From Gibbula magus (taxonomy: Eukaryota; Mollusca; Gastropoda; Trochida; Trochidae): 64,000 bases of DNA. The position numbers and the translations under genes are program-made. Below are positions 51,208 through 62,796 of the stretch, piece by piece. Location of the stretch: assembly GCA_936450465.1 (NCBI GenBank), contig OW388292.1, forward strand, positions 11,365,756 to 11,429,755. The letters are read 5' to 3'. The notes beneath the pieces were generated by a model. That model had not been told where the DNA came from. It did not search any database and saw nothing but the letters and a program-made list of their open reading frames with translations. Position 1 is the first letter of the stretch, and every line of letters starts with the position of its first letter.

Positions 51208-54200
51208 CTAAGACTGTGTCTCCTGTAGCATGCTGTCCAGCTCCTCCATGGGGAAGTCATCATCCATCTCCATCTCGTGTGCTGACGTATTGTTTGCTTG
51301 TGTCGTCACTGCCTGGGAACTCTGGGTATTTTGAGACGCACTTACACGAACAACACGCACTGGAGTTTGTGTAGCTGCAATAGTAAAACAACTATCAGAT
51401 ACCAGGTAGTATATAGACTTCTGCCCTGTAGGTCTATTGGCTGTTGCCTATGCCGAGTGGGTTGCAAGGTTTACAAGTATTCAGAGTTTAAGCATCAATC
51501 ACAGTTTTCAAAGAATCCCTATAAATGACTGGATGGAAACCATTGGTGTAAACAGTGAGGAAGATGTTCTTCAAAATATTAGGCAAACCATGTTACAGAA
51601 AGCAAGGTAAATGTGAATTTATGTGTGCATTCTGTGGAATGCATTAAACTTAGATGTACAACCAAAGGCAAGATATGCATCTAAATCATAGTAGCATTTC
51701 ATCCGAACAATTTTTGTAGCAATTAAAAATAAACTTACAGTTCTTTTGACCTTCTCCTTTAATCAGCTTCTGACTGTCCTCGAAGTACTGGTTGGGGTGG
51801 TTGATGCTGGTCCCGATGTCGCTGTTTATCGAGTGCTTGGCATCAAAGTATCGACCACAAGCTAGCTGATAATGCCCCTCCTTGGAGTACCTGGCAATCT
51901 GTGTGGATAAAGAGAGATCATCAGGCCTTAAATTATACAAATCTATAACTTATAATCCACATTCCACAATGAGTAGAAGTCTGGATACAATTCAAGCTTT
52001 CTAAAGCTTTTAGTCCTTGAGAAGGAGATTAAAATAGGTTTTTAGATCTTGGCCCCTGTAGCTGACACAGGGTTACCAAATCTGCCATTTACAATTCCCA
52101 TTAGCCAAGGAGACTGTGCACAAGATTTCAGTTCTTTTGATCATTCCTTGTCAAGAAGAAGTTGAAAAAGCAAAAAGTTCACCTACAGATGAGGGAAAAA
52201 TCCAATCAAGATCAAGATAACTGTATCAGTAGGGCTGTCAACCGACTAAAGATTTGTTTCACAATTAAAGAACACTGCAAACTTTGTAACAAGATATTGA
52301 TTTCTCAAATATAACTAATTTACAATGCCATTTGCACATTAAATTATTCAAATATAATTATCATTAGAAGTCACGATTTATTAAGTAACTGATATACCTG
52401 CAAAATTTTAAGTTAAAAAACAATACCTCATCCACTGCATCTTTAGAAATGTTGAAAGCTCGCAGTTTTTGCTTCAGTAGGTCGGCGTCACAGTGGCGGA
52501 ACGGACACCCTGCAGACAGACAGAGAAACTTCCATAGAAGATGCTGAATTAATTAATTAATTCAATGAGTCAATGATAGACGAATACAGAATACTACTTG
52601 ATTTACTGGAAGAACTTCCATTAAGTAGGAAGAAATCTAGATACAAGTTTCTTGACACGATTTCATCACAAAGATAGAATGATCAGCTGACTGCTATATA
52701 TACCATGTGCGTCTCCCTGGCCCGGTGTGTTAGTCATGATGATCTTCACACAGCTGTAGGGTGTGTAGTCAGCCATCTTCCCCTCCTTCCCGTAGTTGTG
52801 ACGGATGTTATACGAGTACTGCTTGTCAAACTGCAAACACCAATAGCGATGATCAAATACATGAATAGAACCAAGCTTATTTCATGGTCTTTGTCAACTT
52901 CTCCTGCAAAACATCATTCAGCTCTAGGGATACATTTCTATTTAGTAAGAAAACCTTACGAATGCAGGTAGAAAGCTAGATGTCTTTTGGCCTCAAAAGC
53001 GTATTGAGACAAAAATCTGATTCCAAGTAAGCTTCTTTTTGATAAAGAGAGAGATACATTTTGAAATGAACAGAACATTGACACTTGCTGTTTGGCAACA
53101 AATCTAGTTTATACGGTCTAGAGTTGAGTTGGGGTTTAACGCCCCTCTTAAGAGTATTTCACTTATATCAAAGCTGCTAGTATTATTGTAGGGAGAAAGC
53201 ACACAACACCATGTGGCTATGTATTGCGGTGAAACCTGCGAGCATCTGTTGGAACTAGCGAACCATGGATGGTACTGCACTGAAATTCAGTGTAGCATTG
53301 CACCCAAACCTTAATGCATGTAGAATTGTTCTCTACTGCAGACAAAGTTGCCGTGCCTCTGGCGGGATTCGAACCTGAACCTGCTCATAATCATGACAGT
53401 GAGTAGAAGTGAGTAGAAGAACTAAACTAACAGGTCTTGGTCTCCATCATACAAAGATGATATTCTCACAATTTGAGCTTCCAAGCATTATTAGTTCAAG
53501 CAGCGAAGTTAAACACCCTCCCGTCCCCATATTTGAGAAGGGGTTTTGACCAAATGAACAAACTTAAGTCTACATGTTATAAAGATTTTATTCTGAAAAT
53601 TTGAGCTCCCTATGCCCACTTGGTTGGGTTGTTTAGACCATATCAAAAGCCCATCTGGCCTTTCACGTCTGATGAGCTAAAAACTGACAGAAATAGCAAG
53701 GTATGAACTAAAAATTCTATCTTCCTGGACTTGTTTGCTGTACGTGTTTCTCATGTGAGTAGAGACATTTCAGGCAATGTAACATACCCTATCAGGATCT
53801 ATTCCTTTAGAGAATTCTGTGCGCCAGAACTTCATAGCTTCTTCCAGAGAGAGTCCTATACCTTTGAGGAAGAGCCCGTACTGCTGACGGCCGCCATGTT
53901 TGAGATGGTGCGCACTGCGCATTGACTGATGCAGGTGCTGCATGCACGGTGGGAACGAACTCTTCGACAACTGGAGAAGAAAACATCAGGTTTGAAAATG
54001 TATATACCAATGTTCTTGTGTAACCAGTCATAATGAGATATTCAGCATAAAAATGTTGTCTCCACAGATCAGACGTTTTTCTGGATTAGATATGTATAGC
54101 ATAGGATATAGGCTATAGGCTATATACCATGATTTATTATGCATCAACAGAATCGCAGAGTCTAGGAGGAACTACACTTTTTTCTTAATTTAACGTCATT

Positions 54201-55365
54201 ATTGATAGGAACATGCTGGTATTTTTAGGACTGAGAATCCTCCTACAGGTAGGGGATCTACTTCAAAAGATCATATTATTTAGAAACGAGATATTGACAA
54301 AAAGAAATTTCTCCTTTACTATGCTTTCAACTTCATACCGCACAACATTGCATAAACCATTGATATATATAACAGTCAATTCAAGATGATCTGTTGTCCT
54401 GATTCCAAAGACACAAACATGATGAAAATTAACAGATACCAGCGCTCCCTCATCTCATTAGCTATGGAGAACTCGGAACCATTATTCTTTATGTGTACTT
54501 CCAATCTCACCATATCAATCATGTCAGCAGTAACCTGTCCAACGGCCGACTTCTTGTTGGTGTAGTTCTGACCCAGGTAGCGCTTGCTCAGACCACACAA
54601 CATGGGCAGTAGTCGATCATCTTCCTCCAGGTGTGGGAGGGCGCGACATGTCACCTGCACACCGGGATTGAAGATTAGATTCCCACATGGTTTTCTTATG
54701 TATACCAGTGAGTCAAGCCTATTTTGATAGTATGTGGTTTTTACAAGTGAACAGGTCATTGACTCTTTGGTCATTTTTTGGGCAAAGATAAAATTTGGTA
54801 AGTCAATGATGTAGGACTGCAGAATTGTTAAGCCGTGTGTATGCATCAACTATTGCTGCTGGCTGTATTACTCAATTCTCAAAAATTTCATTAAACTTAC
54901 ATACCTGCTTGACACTTATGACTTCAAACATTATGATGATCAACTGAATTCTTTACAAAATTATTTTACATGTACTAATACTTCACTTTGTAGCTGAAAC
55001 AAGTTAACAGATTGTTACATGTGCAGTCCCATGCTGAAAATCACCAAAGTCGTCAAGGATGTAGCATCACCAGATGGCCAGACTGTTGACTTTAAATATG
55101 TCTGAACATTCCGAACATACAACAAAATCACCTTTCCAAAACAGACCTTAAGTTGCGATTAGTTTGAAAGTAAAAGTGACATAAATGGAATAATGTTTAC
55201 AAGGTCACATGGACCCATGTGACTTACAGCGAGTGCGTGAGAGAGTCTGGTGCGGTAGACGGACAGCAGGATGGAGATGAGGTCACTCTGAGCCACGAAT
55301 GCAAACCCTTTACTGAGATACACCCGCTTCCCTCTCACCAAGTCCAGAGCTTCTGTGAAGTGCAC
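51208..55365 (-). CDS. PRIM2: DNA primase large subunit, 3' exons
   Basis: Eight exons on the minus strand, in order: 55365-55228, 54654-54511, 53970-53788, 52830-52704, 52509-52427, 51898-51739 and 51374-51208, after missing upstream exons; I can place seven here. All junctions are GT-AG and in phase. The reading matches the C-terminal half of eukaryotic PRIM2: [90 protein letters not shown], and YQLACGRYF...[11 protein letters not shown]. The four cysteines expected to bind the 4Fe-4S cluster are present (in FPPC, YSC, GCPF and LAC). The acidic C-terminus ([17 protein letters not shown]) ends at the TAG at 51208. The protein partners PRIM1 in primer synthesis for Pol alpha. N-terminal exons must lie beyond 55.4 kb; I could not find them. 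Confidence 0.93.
53122..53390 (-). mobile_element. Diverged tRNA-derived SINE within a PRIM2 intron
   Basis: Related over its length to the copy at 45127-45434 (GGGGTTTAACGCC, GAGTATTTCACTTATATC, TAGCATTGCACCCAAACCTT, TCTCTACTGCAGACAAAGTT, GGCGGGATTCGAACC). The tRNA-like head is truncated after the B-box. Confidence 0.75.
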
Positions 55366-57565
55366 CTGGCAACAGATATACTTTCTTGCTTATCGGCTGT
55401 TTTAATTCCCAATGAATAAACTTTTGTATGATTGTGAGAAAAGGTTGGTAAGTTGATGACAGAAAATTTATCAGTTGATATGACATGAACATTTTAAAAT
55501 AATAGTAAAATTTTGCAGGAATATGTTGAAAATATATACGATAATAAAATAAACAATTTTGACTTACAAGGCCTGTTATAACTATTTATTTTCCTCTTAG
55601 TAAAGTGAACACACATTTAACTGTTGTCAACATAAATGCCATAAAACTTATGTTAGTTTGTTAAAGGCCTATCCATTGGCTAAGATGAGCAAGTTGACCA
55701 ATCTGCAAGTCAAACACAACTCAATGCAGTGATGTAGGTAGCTGTGGAATACAGAAGAAAACACCCCTATCCTCACAATGTTCAAGTGAAACGAAAATTT
55801 TGTTAACAAATTGTAATCAAATAATTGGACCCAGTGTCTCTCTGTATTTCTCTGCAAATGATGATCAGCTAGCCGGCTAAACGCAAACATCACTATGTGA
55901 CTGTAGCCGAAAAGTGGGCAATTTGTCCGTTTAAAGAAATGTAGGTGAAATTGCAATGTCCAAAGTGACCTGCATGTATTCTTCTGTATTTGTTTTTTAT
56001 TTATTTGATATGTGAACTGATAAATATGTATCAAATCATCAACCAACACTTTAATCATTGTCGTTGTATTTTGGTCAGATACACATCTGATTCCGATAGC
56101 CATACTCGCTATCCGAACAATTTTCAACTGTAACCAAATCGTGTGGGTAAACAGGGTCCGACTGTATTGTGGTTTTGAAAATATAACTGTTGCTTTAAAA
56201 GATAGACAAAACTGATTTCAAAACGATAAACAGTTTTCATATAGGGTTTTTATTGATTATCAAATTTTAATCATAATACTTTATCAAAACGTTTGATTTA
56301 ATTTCTTGTTGCAGTGAATGAAATTGTTTAGCCAAGCAAGTGCTAATAATGTATTTAACCAAGCATTGTCACTTTATTTCATAAATCATACAAAGTGATT
56401 GATACCTTCTTGTTGAACACTGATTCCTAGTAAAATAAAGCTTATGGTAGGCATTATTATATAAACCTGATTTGGCAGCATTTGCTCCCTATATTTTTCG
56501 TTTGCTCCATGTAATTTTAAGTTAGGAGCATAAATGCTTCTTGACAAAATTTTAGGTCCACAAAGACAATTGTTTCTTCACCAAATATAACCACTATCCT
56601 GCACGATAAACTTTATCACCACTCGGGTGACGTCATTGGTACAATGTTATGACAATGTTATCTCATCTCGTGAGGAAGAAAAGTTAATATATTTCACTCG
56701 TGGCTGCGCCACTCGTGAAATACCTACTTTTCTACCTCACTCAATGAGATAAACATGGTATTTCAATTTGTCAAGGAAAGACAGATATCCTCTATATATC
56801 AACTCCTTGAATAACATGTTTACTTATAGCCAGGGTTATCATTTTTTATTCACGACATTGCCCTGTACGACAGTACATGCTAAGAAATTATTTATGAGCC
56901 TGAATTGTGCGATCATGCATTCTAGATTTGACACAACATCACATAGGTAACTTCCATACCAAATTTTAAATTCTAAAACTTCAGCAGAGACACTTTGACA
57001 GCCTGGAATTGTGGCCTTTAAAAGGCAAAATTACAAAAGTTTCAAAGTCGCAAATTTTTTTTTTATTGTGTTCAAAACAAAACTAAGTTAGACAATTGGG
57101 TATTTTTTGGTCAAAATTTCAAAATAGTTTGACACCTCAGAGTTGAAACCCCCAAAAGACACAATACCACCATACAGATTACCTCCATAACAAATTTGAA
57201 GTTTCTAAAAAATAGAGCCATGGCCTCTGTAGCTCATCAGGAGATAATAAGTGGGGTATGTTATGGAGTGGACTTTATAGCAATGGTCAGATAATGGAAT
57301 GTAGTAATAAGAATCTAGGTAGTGAAACGATTAAAGCAGTTTAAAAATATTTTGTTACCATAACTTTGCCAATCTGCTTTATATATGTGTTGAAAGAGCA
57401 ACACAAAGCTTGGAAATAAATTGCTGGTATCAAACATATAATAATGTGGTGGAGAGATCATACTATTTTTTAAGATCGTACACACATTATATAATAATGA
57501 ATATACGGGGTACAATTCTTTGCATACAATTCACCACTGTAAGCTATTGCAATAATGGCCTGGGG
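55366..57565. other. Probable PRIM2 intron sequence, no exon recognised
   Basis: Contains an imperfect palindromic patch at about 56690-56720 (TTTCACTCGTGGCTGCGCCACTCGTGAAAT, given here only by its centre TGGCTGCGCCA) with nearby CTCATCTCGTGAGG, suggesting a small foldback element. No coding exon found. Confidence 0.4.
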
Positions 57566-59830
57566 ATCTACAATTTAGAATCCCCATTGGCCAAGGAGTC
57601 AGCACACAACTTTTCAGCTCTCTTGACCTTTTGGAACTGGAGAAGAAGATGAAAATAGGTTTTTAAGGATGTGACCCCAGTGACCCCATTTAGGGTCATG
57701 GGGTCACAAAATCTACAATTTAGTATCCCCATTGGCCAAGAGTCTGCACACAACTATTCAACTCTCTTGACTTTTTGGAACTGGAGAAGAAGATGAAAAA
57801 AGGTTTTTAAGGATGTGACCCCTGTGACCCCATTTGGGGTCAAGGGGTCACGAAATCTACAATTTAGAATCCCCCTTGGCCAAGGAGTCTGCACACAACT
57901 TTTCAGCTCTCTAGACCTTTTGGAACCGGGGAAGATGAAAATAGGTTTTTAAGGATGTGACCCCTGTGACCCCATTTGGGGTCATGGGGTCACGAAATGT
58001 ACAATTTAGTATCCCCATTGGCCAAGGAGTCTGCACACAACTTTTCAGCTCTCTTGACCTTTTGGAACCGGAGAAGAAGATGAAAATAGGTTTTTAAGGA
58101 TGTGACCCCTGTGACCCCATTTGGGGTCATGGGGTCACGAAATGTACAATTTAGTATCCCCATTGGCCAAGGAGTCTGCACACAACTTTTCAGCTCTCTT
58201 GACCTTTTGGAACCGGAGAAGAAGATGAAAATAGGTTTTTAAGGATGTGACCCCTGTGACCCCATTTGGGGTCATGGGGTCACAGAATGTACAATTTAGT
58301 ATCCCCATTGGCCAAGGAGTCTGTAAACAACTTTTCAGCTCTCTAGACCGTTTGGAACTTGAGAAGAAGATGTAAATAGGTTTTTAAGGATGTGACCCCT
58401 GTGACCCCATTTGGGGTCATGGGGTCACGAAATGTACAATTTAGTATCCCCATTGGCCAAGGAGTCTGCACACAACTTTTCAGCTCTCTTGACCTTTTGG
58501 AACTGGAGAAGAAGATGAAAATAGGTTTTTAAGGATGTGACCCCTGTGACCCCATTTGGGGTCATGGGGTCACAGAATGTACAATTTAGTATCCCCATTG
58601 GCCAAGGAGTCTGTACACAACTTTTCAGCTCTCTAGACCTTTTTGAACTGGAGAAGAAGATGAAAATAGGTTTTTAAGGATGTGACCCCGGTGACCCCAT
58701 TTGGGGTCATGGGGTCACAAAATCTACAATTTAGAATCGCCATTGGCCAAGGAGTCTGTACACAACTGTTCAGCTCTCTTGACCTTTTGGAACTGGAGAA
58801 GAAGATGAAAATAGGTTTTCAAGGATGTGACCCCTGTGACCCCATTTGGGGTCATGGGGTCACAGAATGTACAATTTAGTATCCCCATTGGCCAAGGAGT
58901 CTGTACACAACTTTTCAGCTCTCTAGACCTTTTGGAACTGGAAAAGAAGATGAAAATAGGTTTTTAAGGATGTGACCCCAGTTGACCCCATTTAGGGTCA
59001 TGGGGTCACAAAATCTACAATTTAGAATCCCCATTGACCAAGAGTCTGCACACAACTATTCAACTCTCTTGACTTTTTGGAACTGGAGAAGAAGATGAAA
59101 AAAGGTTTTTAAGGATGTGACCCCTGTGACCCCATTTGGGGTCAAGGGGTCACGAAATCTACAATTTAGAATCCCCATTGGCCAAGGAGTCTGCACACAA
59201 CTTTTCAGCTCTCTTGACCTTTTGGAACCGGAGAAGAAGATGAAAATAGGTTTTTAAGGATGTGACCCCTGTGACCCCATTTGGGGTCATGGGGTCACGA
59301 AATGTACAATTTAGTATCCCCATTGGCCAAGGAGTCTGCACACAACTTTTCAGCTCTCTTGACCTTTTGGAACCGGAGAAGAAGATGAAAATAGGTTTTT
59401 AAGGATGTGACCCCTGTGACCCCATTTGGGGTCATGGGGTCACAGAATGTACAATTTAGTATCCCCATTGGCCAAGGAGTCTGTACACAACTTTTCAGCT
59501 CTCTAGACCTTTTTGAACTGGAGAAGAAGATGAAAATAGGTTTTTAAGGATGTGACCCCGGTGACCCCATTTGGGGTCATGGGGTCACAAAATCTACAAT
59601 TTAGAATCGCCATTGGCCAAGGAGTCTGTACACAACTTTTCAGCTCTCTTGACCTTTTGGAACTGGAGAAGAAGATGAAAATAGGTTTTTAAGGATGTGA
59701 CCCCTGTGACCCCATTTTGGGTCACGGGGTCACGAAATCTACAATTTAGAATCCCCATTGGCCAAGGAGTCTGCACATAAAATTTTAGCTCTGTGGAGTC
59801 ATTGGTTCTGGAGAAGAAGTCGAAAATGTG
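57566..59830. repeat. 145-bp tandem repeat array (about 15 units)
   Basis: Each unit runs from TACAATTTAG(A/T)ATCCCCATT through GGCCAAGGAGTCTG, CTCTCTTGACCTTTTGGAAC and GGTTTTTAAGGATGTGACCC to a GGGGTCA-type palindrome (GTGACCCCATTTGGGGTCA). Groups of units share variants (for example GAATCGCCATTGG at about 58734 and 59605), implying multi-unit duplication. The array ends in a GGAC/GGAT microsatellite (59840-59880) and a small hairpin tail (GGGCCTTTCAGGCCT), the 3' end of a dispersed repeat. Confidence 0.9.
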
Positions 59831-60220
59831 CAAAGTTTACGGACGGATGGACGGATGGACGGACGGATGGACGGACGGACGCCGGACGCCATGCCATGCC
59901 ATAAGCCCATCGGGCCTTTCAGGCCTGATGAGCTAATAAAAATTAATGATTATAGACACATGGACGGACATGTTGAGGAAAACACTATTTAACCCTGACT
60001 ATGTCATAGCATGGATTATTTATTTGATGTGAAAAACATTGGGGCTTTAATTATTTATCCGTCTATTGACGTCAAAACTTAAAGCTTGGACCAATCCTTA
60101 ATCCAAGCTGTTGAACGTTTAGATCAGTCCATCTGCAGTTGCTAGGCAACTTAACAAAAGTCATCAGAAAATGACCCCTGGTCCCACATAATTTGTGAAA
60201 CACACCTTCGACAGATAATT

Positions 60221-60392
60221 AAGAAATAGATTTCATAATGTGTTTGTTCACTGGCTTATAAACGGTTTGAAAGGTGCAAGTTAAACTGGTATAAATGCCG
60301 GAGCTTGTCGACGGCATTTATACTACAGTTTAACTTGAACTTTCAAACCGTTTATAAGCCAGTGAACAAACACATTATTAAATCTATTTCTT
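60221..60392. repeat. Long foldback: 80-bp arms with an 11-base loop
   Basis: Left arm 60221-60300 and right arm 60312-60392 are near-perfect reverse complements (for example TTGTTCACTGGCTTATAAAC in the left arm). The loop is GAGCTTGTCGA. The transcript would form a long hairpin. Confidence 0.85.
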
Positions 60393-61320
60393 ATAAATTC
60401 AAACTTTGTCATTTAAGCGATTTCTAATCTGTAAGTAAACTTTTGAAAATAAAATAATTCTGCAAAAAATGTACAGTCCGTGATAAAACAAATTTTTAGT
60501 ATTGTCTTAGATCAGACGCTAAGCTCCGCCCACAATAACACCGCATCACTTATGTGTCACCAGACGCAAAACGTAGTTCACAAGAAATATGATTAAAGTA
60601 TTTAATTTTTGGTTCTAACATGCTGTTCTATTCAAACTTTCAATCTAGCTACAATTAGAATTCGATTTTTTCAAGAAAAGAGCATGTGATAGCAGTGTCA
60701 TAATTGCGCAGTGATACAGTGATACAGTGATAAAGTAGTACTGCAGGTTATTTTTTGTAAATGTCAGGTTATGAAGGTTATCCGATAACCTTTTCAGCTG
60801 TCAATCTTGTGTTTATGAGAATGTATACCGGTCACATGACCTTGTTTAATCCAATCAGCAGAGAGCATATCGCGTAAATTTCAAAGTCTGAATTTATTTG
60901 TATATGTACTGCTTCATTATACACATGTTGAGTTTCAGGTACGATGAAGGGCTTTAGAGTTCTGCTCCAGAAGCAGACCTATCTCTGAACAAAGTCTAAA
61001 TTCAACATGTTTCTGTGGAAACAGATAAAAATAAAAATATAGTCGCAAGCGACGAAAATGCGGATTCAGCAGTTCAATTGTTTTAATTAAGACATCTGTC
61101 CTATGTTGCTGCGTATTTTTTTTAAACAAGTTTCAAGTCTCTAGCATATCTCTAGGAGTATTGAGACCCAAAATTTACATGTTAAAATCTAACAATTGTG
61201 TGACTATATACAATGGTGTGAGCGTTTACTTACGTAAATAAATAGACCGGAAGTGGTTGTTTCAGACCTATTTTTAAAAGGGAGCAAATGCCGTACTGGT
61301 TGGGTAGAATACCATTTAAT
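60393..61320. other. No gene recognised
   Basis: AT-rich sequence with short chance frames; probably intronic or intergenic. Confidence 0.4.
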
Positions 61321-61321
61321 A

Positions 61322-62424
61322 ACTAGAAGAGCGTTTGCGGGACACCGCAAAAGCAGAGCAGCTCCGAAACTTTGGGTCTCGCCTTTCCCTGTTCCGCCTT
61401 CTCCTCAGCATAAATAAAATAGGAATTTTTTTGGACAAAATGTTTTTCATTATTCAAGTTATTCTAACAAGTTGAATCATCACTGGGTTCACTTTTCACA
61501 ACTTTGTTCTTAAAACCTATTTCTGATTTCAAAATTGGATCAAAAGATTAACATGGCCTTAACCAATATCTCATGACCTTGAACTTTGACCTTCAAGGTC
61601 ACACCATCAATGATTACTTTTCATTGCGTATAACAATCATGCAATGACTCAAAAGTGTTCATTGTTAACATAAGGCATATTCACAATAGCACGCTTAAGT
61701 TGTGACCTTGCTGTGACCTTGACCGTTGACATATTTTAGCAAAAACGTTTTCAAATCTTGGTCTTTCTCCATAGTTGATATATACCAAGTTAGGGCCTGA
61801 TAGCACATAAGTTGTTGAAGTTATCGTGTTTACAAGGATTTTTGTAGTGATTTCAGAACTCATGACCTTGACCTTTGACCTTGAATGTGAGCATGTCAAA
61901 ATATTTCCCCAGGTGTACAAGAAAGAAGCTATATATATGAGGTGTTGATACCTTCATGGAAAAAAGTTATTTAGTGATTTCAGAACTGGTGACCTTGACC
62001 CTATCTCGTGACCTTGACCTTTAAAATTCAAGGTCACACAATCAGTGATCACTTTTCATTGTGTATAACAATCATTTAGAGATTCAAAGTGTTAATAGTT
62101 GAAATAAGACATTTTCGCAAAAGCATGCTTAAGTCGTGCCCTCGCTGTGACCTTGACCTTTGACGGATGTTAGCGAAAACCTTTTCAAATCTTGGCCTTT
62201 CTCCATAGTTGATGTACACCAAAGAAGAGCCTGATAGTACAAATATTTTTCAAGTTATCGTGTTTACAAGGATTTTTTTAGCGATTTCAGAACTCGTGAC
62301 CTTGACCTTTGACCTTGAATATGAACATGTCAAAAAAATTCCCCAGGGGCATAAGTAAGAAGTTATGTATATGAGTTCTCAAAACCTTCTAGGAAAAAAG
62401 TTATAGCGAATACAAAACACGCGT

Positions 62425-62455
<31 letters not shown>

Positions 62456-62507
62456 CGGAAACTGCGCAAAAACTGATAGCAGCTCCGACTAAGTCGGAGC
62501 TGCTAAT
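61322..62507 (+). mobile_element. Dispersed repeat rich in AGGTCA half-sites, copy 1
   Basis: It begins AACTAGAAGAGCGTTTGCGG and ends with a (GGC)n run (62425-62453) followed by the palindrome AGCAGCTCCGAC...GTCGGAGCTGCT near 62477-62505. Internally it has two related halves. It contains repeated TGACCTTGACCTTTGACCTT (for example 61863-61882) and TGACCTTCAAGGTCA (61586-61600). It does not code for protein. The terminal GC hairpin and microsatellite are like those of other mollusc dispersed repeats. Confidence 0.75.
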
Positions 62508-62796
62508 AATGTCTGAATTAAAAGAAAAGAGAAGGAATAGAATTGAAATAGTTTAGAAATGCAAGGACAACAAAGATGTAGAACAGGGCTTTAAAGTGAT
62601 GTCTCAAATCCGTTACACTTAGCTGGTTTTAGAATATGCATTGAATGGTTACAATAGGTATACTGTGTGAAAGACTTGCTTAAGACGAGCGTAGTTTCAT
62701 TGATGAGTTTGTTAATCAATTGCCACATGCGTAATGTATGAATGATGGACAAGGAACTCTTTTGGCGGATGAAAAAACCACCTTGCCTTATATGGA

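Noticed and set aside
62410..62460. CpG island or gene start at the (GGC)n run
   Set aside because: It is the microsatellite tail of a dispersed repeat, with no adjoining coding sequence.
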